A DNA stretch of 17,344 nt from positions 1-17,344 of the forward strand of contig CATWQE010000056.1 in the NCBI GenBank assembly GCA_958352855.1. Direction: 5' to 3'. The notes below the pieces were generated by a model. It was not told the DNA's origin. It was given only the letters and a program-made list of their open reading frames with translations, and did not search any database. Made by a program: the position numbers and the translations under genes. Source of the DNA: an uncultured Bacillota bacterium. GTDB taxonomy: Bacteria > Bacillota > Clostridia > Lachnospirales > Lachnospiraceae. Shown one piece after another: positions 12,324 to 17,344 of this stretch. The stretch's first letter is position 1. Each line of letters begins with the position of its first letter.

Positions 12324-13337
12324 ATGGCAGTAAAAATTTATTATCAGGAAGATTGTAATATGGCTTTATTAGAGGGAAAAACAGTAGCAATTATCGGCTA
12401 CGGAAGCCAGGGTCATGCTCATGCATTAAATTTAAAGGAATCAGGAGTAAACGTAGTTGTAGGTCTGTATGAAGGCAGCAAATCCTGGGCAAAGGCAGAA
12501 GCACAGGGCCTCAAGGTTTATACAGCAGCAGAAGCAGCAAAAATGGCTGATATCATTATGATTCTGATTAATGATGAAAAACAGGCAGCTATGTATAAAA
12601 AAGATGTAGAACCAAACCTGGAAGAAGGAAATATGTTGATGTTTGCTCATGGCTTTGCAATCCATTTTGGACAGATTACACCTCCTGCCAATGTAGACGT
12701 TACCATGATTGCGCCAAAGGGACCAGGTCATACCGTAAGAAGTGAGTATCAGGCAGGAAAAGGTGTTCCATGTCTGGTTGCAGTAGAACAGGATTATACA
12801 GGAAAAGCAAAGGATAAAGCCCTGGCTTATGCAGCAGCTATCGGCGGCGCAAGAGCCGGTGTTCTGGAAACAACTTTCAAAGTAGAGACAGAAACAGACT
12901 TATTCGGTGAGCAGGCTGTACTGTGCGGTGGTGTGACCGCTTTAATGAAAGCTGGTTTTGAAACTCTGGTAGAAGCAGGCTACGCACCGGAAAACGCTTA
13001 CTTTGAATGTATCCATGAAATGAAACTCATTGTTGACCTGATTTACGAAAGCGGATTCCAGGGCATGAGATATTCGATCTCCAATACAGCAGAGTATGGT
13101 GACTACATCACAGGTCCTAAGATTGTTACAGAAGAAACCAAGAAAGCCATGAAACAGATTCTGTCAGATATCCAGGACGGTACTTTTGCAAAAGACTGGA
13201 TTTCCGAAAACCAGACAAGCTGCATGCACTTCAGAGCCATGAGAAAGAGAGAAGCTTCTCATCAGTTAGAAGAGGTAGGAGCAGAGCTTCGTAAGCTCTA
13301 TAGCTGGAATGACTCCGGAAAATTAATTGAAAACTAA
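12324..13337 (+). CDS. ilvC: Ketol-acid reductoisomerase (class I)
   Basis: A 337-residue short-form (class I) enzyme. It isomerises and reduces acetolactate or acetohydroxybutyrate in valine and isoleucine synthesis, using Mg2+ and a nicotinamide cofactor. The dinucleotide motif GYGSQG is at 25-30, and FAHGFAIHFG contains catalytic His109. The C-terminal knotted helical domain has the metal ligands in TDLFGEQAVLCGG and CIHEMKLIVDLIYE. The loop that sets cofactor choice reads GLYEGSKSW (47-55); many NADPH enzymes have GLRxGSxS with an Arg there, so Tyr49-Glu50 may relax preference towards NADH. The ATG lies 8 nt after AGGAGG (12310-12315). It shares the ilvN promoter and is followed by a strong terminator. 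Confidence 0.97.
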   Translation: MAVKIYYQEDCNMALLEGKTVAIIGYGSQGHAHALNLKESGVNVVVGLYEGSKSWAKAEAQGLKVYTAAEAAKMADIIMILINDEKQAAMYKKDVEPNLEEGNMLMFAHGFAIHFGQITPPANVDVTMIAPKGPGHTVRSEYQAGKGVPCLVAVEQDYTGKAKDKALAYAAAIGGARAGVLETTFKVETETDLFGEQAVLCGGVTALMKAGFETLVEAGYAPENAYFECIHEMKLIVDLIYESGFQGMRYSISNTAEYGDYITGPKIVTEETKKAMKQILSDIQDGTFAKDWISENQTSCMHFRAMRKREASHQLEEVGAELRKLYSWNDSGKLIEN

Positions 13338-13361
13338 GGCTTAAAAGATAAAAAATAGGAG

Positions 13362-13413
13362 GCTGTCGCATGAAACGGTATTCAGGAATATGGTTTCATG
13401 CGACAGCTTTTTT
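13362..13413. terminator. Bidirectional terminator between ilvC and the LysR gene
   Basis: GCTGTCGCATGAAAC (13362-13376) and GTTTCATGCGACAGC (13393-13407) form a perfect 15-bp stem, with a further inner TATTC/GAATA pairing and six T after the stem. On the other strand the hairpin is followed by CTCCTATTTTTTAT, so it can also end the convergent LysR transcript. Confidence 0.88.
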
Positions 13414-13414
13414 A

Positions 13415-14335
13415 TTAAGAACGGTTTTGATAAAATTCTATAAATTCTTTTACTGCAGAAGTCTGCTGGATGTTTTCCTGGTAAACAAACCCGATTTCCC
13501 GTTTGTTCATAGGTACCTCCAGGGGAATCTCCACCAGACTTCCCTCAGCTAATTCCTTTTCTACAAACTGCCGGATGACACAGGCTGCCCCCAGTCCCAC
13601 CTTGGCAAATTCAATGAGTAAATCCATGGTGGATACTTCCAGCAAATTATTGGACTCTATGTGATAGAGGGCAAGATAATCATCGATAAACTGACGGGTC
13701 ATATTTTCCTTGTCCAGAAGCATTAAGGTGGCAGATTTTAAAATTTCTTCAGGAGAGGAGAGGGCAGGACTTTTTTTCTGGTGACTGGTACGCACAGAAA
13801 GATTTTCCAAATAAGAAGCAGTGCTGACAAAAATATCTTCAATTTCCCCAAGAGAATCAAAATGTGCATGGTGGAGTCGTTCCGGGCGCCCCACTAATCC
13901 CAAATCAATTTTATTTTCCTTTAAAAGCTGCAAGGTGTGGTTGGTGGACTGGCATTCAATGGTAATGCGTATGTGAGGGTGGGCTGCAATAAAATCCTTC
14001 AGATAGGGAAGGAGCATATATTTGCACAAGGTAGTGGAGACCCCAATATGCAGATGGCCAATGCCCAGGTCATTGATTTTCTTTAGCTGGGATTCTCCCA
14101 TTTGGAGGGAATAAAATGCGCTCTGCACATATCCGTACAACACTTCTCCTTCCTCCGTAAGCTGTACTCCTCTGGAATTTCTGGAAAACAGTGTGACATC
14201 CAGGCTTTGTTCCAGCTTGCGTATGGATTTGCTGATGGCGGGCTGGCTGATAAAGAGTTCAGAAGCTGCCCTGGAAATATTACCGGTATTGGCAACGGTA
14301 TAAAAGACTTTATAAAGAGACAGATTTTGATCCAT
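13415..14335 (-). CDS. LysR-family transcriptional regulator
   Basis: A 306-residue LysR-type regulator of normal length. The N-terminal winged helix-turn-helix (about 1-65) contains GNISRAASELFISQPAISKSIRKLE and FSRNSRGVQLTEEG. A linker helix and a two-lobed periplasmic-binding-like effector domain (about 90-300) follow, starting GHLHIGVSTTL. I chose the ATG at 14335, 7 nt after GGAAAGGA; an upstream ATG at 14356 lacks a site. It is divergent from leuC with overlapping promoters and convergent with ilvC. By the usual rule for this family it probably controls leuCD and itself, perhaps sensing a leucine-pathway intermediate such as isopropylmalate; that ligand is inference. Confidence 0.92.
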   Translation of the reverse strand: MDQNLSLYKVFYTVANTGNISRAASELFISQPAISKSIRKLEQSLDVTLFSRNSRGVQLTEEGEVLYGYVQSAFYSLQMGESQLKKINDLGIGHLHIGVSTTLCKYMLLPYLKDFIAAHPHIRITIECQSTNHTLQLLKENKIDLGLVGRPERLHHAHFDSLGEIEDIFVSTASYLENLSVRTSHQKKSPALSSPEEILKSATLMLLDKENMTRQFIDDYLALYHIESNNLLEVSTMDLLIEFAKVGLGAACVIRQFVEKELAEGSLVEIPLEVPMNKREIGFVYQENIQQTSAVKEFIEFYQNRS

Positions 14336-14405
14336 AAAATTTTCCTTTCCTGACATTTTTCTTTATAAATAAAAGTTATGTCTGTTATGTATTATATGTA
14401 TTTCT

Positions 14406-14435
14406 ATTATAACAAAACCTATGGTAAAATGGCAA
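14406..14435 (-). promoter_or_regulatory. Promoter of the LysR gene
   Basis: On the minus strand TTGCCA (14435-14430), an 18-bp spacer and a perfect TATAAT (14411-14406) preceded by TGT form a strong promoter with an extended -10. It overlaps the leuC promoter on the other strand, as expected for an autoregulated divergent LysR pair. Confidence 0.65.
14423..14430 (+). promoter_or_regulatory. Promoter of leuC-leuD (extended -10)
   Basis: TAAAAT (14425-14430) preceded by TGG gives an extended -10 about 32 nt before leuC. The -35 region (TTCTAT at 14402-14407) is poor, which fits a promoter that needs an activator. Repeats GTTATGT (14375-14381), GTTATGT (14384-14390) and TATATGTA (14393-14400), spaced 9-10 bp, are a candidate binding site for the LysR protein. 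Confidence 0.5.
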
Positions 14436-14462
14436 TAGTAGAAAATTTAGGAGGCAAAAGCT

Positions 14463-15731
14463 ATGGGAATGACAATGACGCAGAAGATTCTTGCCGCACA
14501 TGCGGGATTAGATAAAGTAGAAGCAGGACAGTTGATTGAGGCGGATTTAGATTTGGTACTTGGAAATGATATCACTTCCCCTGTCGCAATTCATGAGATG
14601 GATAAAATGACAGTAGATACTGTCTTTGATAAAGAAAAAGTGGCGCTGGTTATGGATCATTTTATTCCGAATAAGGACATTAAATCAGCAGAACATTGTA
14701 AATGTGTGCGGGAATTTGCCTGCCGCCATGAGATTAAAAATTATTTTGACGTAGGGGAAATGGGGATCGAGCATGCCCTGCTGCCGGAAAAAGGACTTAC
14801 CGTAGCCGGAGATGTGATTATTGGTGCAGATTCTCATACCTGTACCTATGGGGCATTAGGCGCATTTTCCACAGGTGTGGGAAGCACCGATATGGCAGCG
14901 GGAATGGCTACCGGCAAAGCCTGGTTTAAGGTTCCGTCTGCCATTAAGTTTAATCTGGTGGGGAAACCGGCGAAATGGGTCAGCGGAAAAGACGTTATTT
15001 TACATATTATCGGCATGATTGGCGTGGATGGCGCGCTGTATAAATCCATGGAATTTGTGGGAGAAGGGATTAAAAACCTGACCATGGATGACCGTTTTAC
15101 CATTGCAAATATGGCTATTGAGGCAGGGGGGAAGAATGGTATTTTCCCTGTGGATGAAGTGGCTATCGCCTATATGGAGGAACATTCCAAACGCCCTTAT
15201 CAAATTTATGAAGCGGATGAAGATGCTGTGTATGACGAAGAATATACCATTGATTTAAGTACCTTGAAGTCTACAGTATCTTTTCCTCATCTTCCATCCA
15301 ACACCAGAACCATGGATCAGATTACAGAGGATGTGATGATTGATCAGGCTGTGATTGGTTCCTGCACCAATGGACGGATTGACGATTTGCGCTGTGCAGC
15401 AGAGATTTTAAAAGGACGGAAAGTGAAAAAGGGCGTGCGCTGTATTGTGATTCCCGCCACCCAGAAAATCTATCTTCAGGCAATGGAAGAAGGACTTTTG
15501 AAGATTTTCATTGAAGCAGGGGCAGTGGTAAGTACGCCTACCTGCGGACCTTGTCTGGGGGGCTATATGGGTATTCTGGCAGAAGGTGAGCGTTGTATTT
15601 CTACCACCAACCGAAATTTTGTGGGACGTATGGGACATGTGAAATCAGAGGTTTATCTGGCAAGTCCTGCAGTAGCGGCAGCCAGCGCTGTCACCGGAAA
15701 AATTTCTGCGCCTGCAGAGCTTGGATTATAG
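14463..15731 (+). CDS. leuC: 3-isopropylmalate dehydratase large subunit
   Basis: A 422-residue aconitase-superfamily large subunit, the short form of LeuC common in Firmicutes and archaea. The three [4Fe-4S] ligands are visible: Cys301 in GSCTNGR, and Cys361 and Cys364 in TPTCGPCLGG. GADSHTCTYGALGAFSTGVG and NRNFVGRMGH are the conserved substrate and cluster segments. With LeuD it converts 2-isopropylmalate to 3-isopropylmalate through dehydration and rehydration in leucine synthesis. Homoaconitase-type activity is a formal alternative for this subgroup, but the neighbouring ilvC supports leucine synthesis. The ATG lies 9 nt after AGGAGG. leuD begins 12 nt after the stop, with its own AGGAGG. 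Confidence 0.95.
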   Translation: MGMTMTQKILAAHAGLDKVEAGQLIEADLDLVLGNDITSPVAIHEMDKMTVDTVFDKEKVALVMDHFIPNKDIKSAEHCKCVREFACRHEIKNYFDVGEMGIEHALLPEKGLTVAGDVIIGADSHTCTYGALGAFSTGVGSTDMAAGMATGKAWFKVPSAIKFNLVGKPAKWVSGKDVILHIIGMIGVDGALYKSMEFVGEGIKNLTMDDRFTIANMAIEAGGKNGIFPVDEVAIAYMEEHSKRPYQIYEADEDAVYDEEYTIDLSTLKSTVSFPHLPSNTRTMDQITEDVMIDQAVIGSCTNGRIDDLRCAAEILKGRKVKKGVRCIVIPATQKIYLQAMEEGLLKIFIEAGAVVSTPTCGPCLGGYMGILAEGERCISTTNRNFVGRMGHVKSEVYLASPAVAAASAVTGKISAPAELGL

Positions 15732-15743
15732 GAGGAAAGAGAC

Positions 15744-16229
15744 ATGAAAGCAAACGGAGTGGTTTTTAAATATGGAGATAATGTAGATACCGATGTGATT
15801 ATTCCTGCAAGATATCTGAATTCCTCAGATCCTGCAGAACTGGCTACCCATTGTATGGAAGATATTGATAAGGACTTTGTGAAAAAGGTAAACAAAGGTG
15901 ATATCATTGTGGCAAAGAAAAACTTTGGATGCGGTTCTTCCAGAGAGCATGCGCCCATTGCCATAAAAGCAGCAGGGGTCAGTTGCGTGATTGCAGAGAC
16001 CTTTGCCAGAATTTTTTACCGCAATGCCATTAATATTGGACTGCCTATTATCGAATGTCCGGAAGCTTCCAGGGGCATTGAGGCAGGAGATGAGGTAGAG
16101 GTGGACTTCGATAGTGGAATCATCACCAACAAAACAAAAGGAACCACCTTCAAAGGTCAGGCATTTCCTGAGTTTATGCAGAAAATTATCAAGGCAGAGG
16201 GTCTGGTAAATTATATTAACGGAAAATAA
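15744..16229 (+). CDS. leuD: 3-isopropylmalate dehydratase small subunit
   Basis: A 161-residue small (swivel) subunit that pairs with LeuC and completes its active site. Conserved pieces are NVDTDVIIPARYLN (13-26), NFGCGSSREHAPIAIKAAG (60-78) with the substrate-contacting SSRE, and FARIFYRNAINIGLP (87-101). The length matches the short archaeal/Firmicute LeuD rather than the roughly 200-residue enterobacterial type. It starts at an ATG 9 nt after AGGAGG and follows leuC by 12 nt, so the two should be co-translated. leuB, a frequent next gene, is absent; a terminator follows instead. Confidence 0.95.
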   Translation: MKANGVVFKYGDNVDTDVIIPARYLNSSDPAELATHCMEDIDKDFVKKVNKGDIIVAKKNFGCGSSREHAPIAIKAAGVSCVIAETFARIFYRNAINIGLPIIECPEASRGIEAGDEVEVDFDSGIITNKTKGTTFKGQAFPEFMQKIIKAEGLVNYINGK

Positions 16230-16235
16230 AAACAG

Positions 16236-16299
16236 AAAGCTGTTGCAGAAAGCATATCATGTTAATCAGAGGTGATTGCTTCCTGGGGCAGCTTTTCTT
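16236..16299 (+). terminator. Terminator of leuC-leuD
   Basis: AAAGCTGTT (16236-16244) pairs with GGCAGCTTT (16287-16295), with a second inner AAGCA/TGCTT stem, followed by TTTTCTTG. The hairpin is long and imperfect. Its tail merges with the -35 box of the next promoter (16298). Confidence 0.7.
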
Positions 16300-16326
16300 G
16301 ATAAAAAGAGATTTACCTGATATGAT
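16298..16326 (+). promoter_or_regulatory. Promoter of the CDF transporter gene
   Basis: TTGATA (16298-16303), a 17-bp spacer and TATGAT (16321-16326) preceded by TGA make a good promoter with an extended -10, giving a start near 16333. An in-frame ATG at 16322 lies inside the -10 box and so cannot be used from this promoter. This supports the later start at 16358. Confidence 0.65.
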
Positions 16327-16357
16327 AGTAAAAAACAAGAAAAGGATACAACAAAAT

Positions 16358-17344
16358 ATGATTCAATTATTAGCAAAAATTTTTATCAAAAATCAGGAAG
16401 ATGTGGAAAATCCCAAGGTGCGCCAGGCATATGGAGTTCTGTGCGGAACCGTTGGCATTGTACTAAACATTCTGTTGTTTGCGGGGAAATGGCTGGCTGG
16501 ATTTTTAAGTGGTTCGATTGCTATTACTGCAGATGCTTTTAATAATTTATCGGATGCAGGCTCTTCTGTGCTTACCTTGATTGGTTTTCATCTGTCAGGA
16601 CAAAAACCAGATGAGAAGCATCCCTTTGGACATGGGAGAATGGAATATATTTCCGGCTTATTTGTATCTGTGGCAATTTTAATTATGGCGGTTGAACTGA
16701 TACAGACGTCAGTGCATAAGTTGATTGCTCCAAAGGCCATTGAGGGAAGTCCGCTTATTTTGACAATTTTAATGGTTTCTGTTTGTGTTAAAGTTTACAT
16801 GGCTTATTATAATAAAAAAATCGGCAAAAAAATTAACAGCGCAGCCATGGCTGCTACAGCAACAGATAGTATGAGCGATACTATTTCCACTTTGGCTGTT
16901 TTATTTGCTACGATACTTTCCATGACGGCAGGGGTCAATCTGGATGGCTGGTGCGGACTTTTGGTTGGTGTGTTTATCCTGTATTCCGGCGTGCAGGCTT
17001 TAAGGGATACGGTAGATCCGCTTTTGGGGCAGGCGCCGGATAAAGAGCTGGTTGAGCAGATTCGAACATTAGTAACCAGCTATCCGGTAGTACAGGGTAT
17101 TCATGACATGATGATTCATGATTATGGTCCGGGCAGAAGGATTGTCAGCCTTCATGCGGAAGTGGATGCCAAAGGTGATATTTTAAAAATTCATGATGAA
17201 ATTGATAATATCGAGAGACAACTGCGGGAGAACTTAAATTGTCATGCCACTATTCATATGGATCCAGTAGAAGCAGACAATGAAAAAAAAAAAAAATTGC
17301 GCCTACAGACAGCCAGATTAATCGCTGGAATGAATCTGAATTTG
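16358..17344 (+). CDS. Cation diffusion facilitator transporter, frame broken at an A13 run, 3' end outside window
   Basis: A CDF-family metal efflux protein, starting at an ATG 11 nt after AAAGGA. Several hydrophobic helices occupy about residues 20-215. TM2 carries ITADAFNNLSDAGSS (D59, N63, D66), then KHPFGHGRMEYISGL; TM5 carries ATATDSMSDT (D170, D174). A cytosolic ferredoxin-like domain follows, with HAEVDAKG and CHATIHMDP. The D/N plus D/D site lacks the His of zinc exporters and resembles Mn2+-type CDFs. After residue 309 the gene enters 13 A (17283-17295). Read literally, it stops at TAA 17318-17320 with a short unrelated tail (320 residues). One more A, or a -1 slip, restores a frame reading KLRLQTARLIAGMNLNL that stays open to the window end and looks like the continuing family sequence. 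It may be a full-length gene with a homopolymer error, a slippage-expressed gene or a truncated one. Confidence 0.85.
   Translation, partial: MIQLLAKIFIKNQEDVENPKVRQAYGVLCGTVGIVLNILLFAGKWLAGFLSGSIAITADAFNNLSDAGSSVLTLIGFHLSGQKPDEKHPFGHGRMEYISGLFVSVAILIMAVELIQTSVHKLIAPKAIEGSPLILTILMVSVCVKVYMAYYNKKIGKKINSAAMAATATDSMSDTISTLAVLFATILSMTAGVNLDGWCGLLVGVFILYSGVQALRDTVDPLLGQAPDKELVEQIRTLVTSYPVVQGIHDMMIHDYGPGRRIVSLHAEVDAKGDILKIHDEIDNIERQLRENLNCHATIHMDPVEADNEKKKKLRLQTARLIAGMNLNL

Noticed and set aside
13370..13552. 60-residue plus-strand frame with AGGAGG 7 nt before its ATG
   Set aside because: It begins inside the ilvC/lysR bidirectional terminator and continues antisense through the 3' end of the lysR gene. 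The good spacing to AGGAGG looks accidental.
1..17344. Mobile element, CRISPR array, tRNA or rRNA
   Set aside because: No direct-repeat arrays, transposase or integrase motifs, terminal inverted repeats or recognisable RNA gene sequences were found on either strand.

Overview
The window reads as a chromosomal housekeeping segment from an anaerobic low-to-mid GC Firmicute. A Lachnospiraceae member, perhaps Blautia-like, is my best guess. The guess rests on protein style, AGGAGG-type ribosome binding sites, A/T-rich promoters and gene neighbours; no rRNA is present to confirm it. I see no tRNA, rRNA, CRISPR array, insertion sequence or prophage.

Layout. (1) 1-930, plus strand: the tail of a NudC-like NUDIX hydrolase, a bacteriohemerythrin and an ArsC/Spx-family thiol protein. 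(2) 919-2793: an ABC-F ATPase behind a leader of about 310 nt that holds short reading frames and a terminator just before the start codon, the layout of drug-inducible attenuation. (3) 2849-4109, minus strand: thioredoxin reductase-like flavoprotein and thioredoxin (trxB-like then trxA). (4) 4211-4951: a divergent Sir2-family protein. (5) 5227-11570: a complete F1Fo ATP synthase operon, atpB-E-F-H-A-G-D-C, with its own promoter and terminator and no atpI. (6) 11641-13413: ilvN-ilvC with a near-consensus promoter. (7) 13415-16299: a LysR-type regulator divergent from leuC-leuD, with overlapping promoters. (8) 16298 to the end: a cation diffusion facilitator whose frame breaks at a run of 13 A.

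How the genes fit together. Regions 1-4 mix NAD(H) turnover, oxygen/iron binding, thiol redox and NAD-dependent deacylation, a plausible redox-stress neighbourhood, although the transcripts are separate. Regions 6-7 supply the regulatory subunit of acetolactate synthase, the reductoisomerase and isopropylmalate isomerase for valine, isoleucine and leucine. The catalytic ilvB, ilvD, leuA and leuB are not in the window.

Points that deserve attention: atpB has no ATG, GTG or TTG at its expected N-terminus, but an ACG sits 7 nt after a strong Shine-Dalgarno. The ABC-F leader encodes a K-V-K motif exactly at the 5' arm of the terminator. The thioredoxin reductase lacks the arginine-rich NADPH signature. 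The CDF gene carries the A13 frame break. Several CDS starts given here (trxA, atpB, atpH, atpA, lysR) were chosen from ribosome binding sites rather than from the longest frame.
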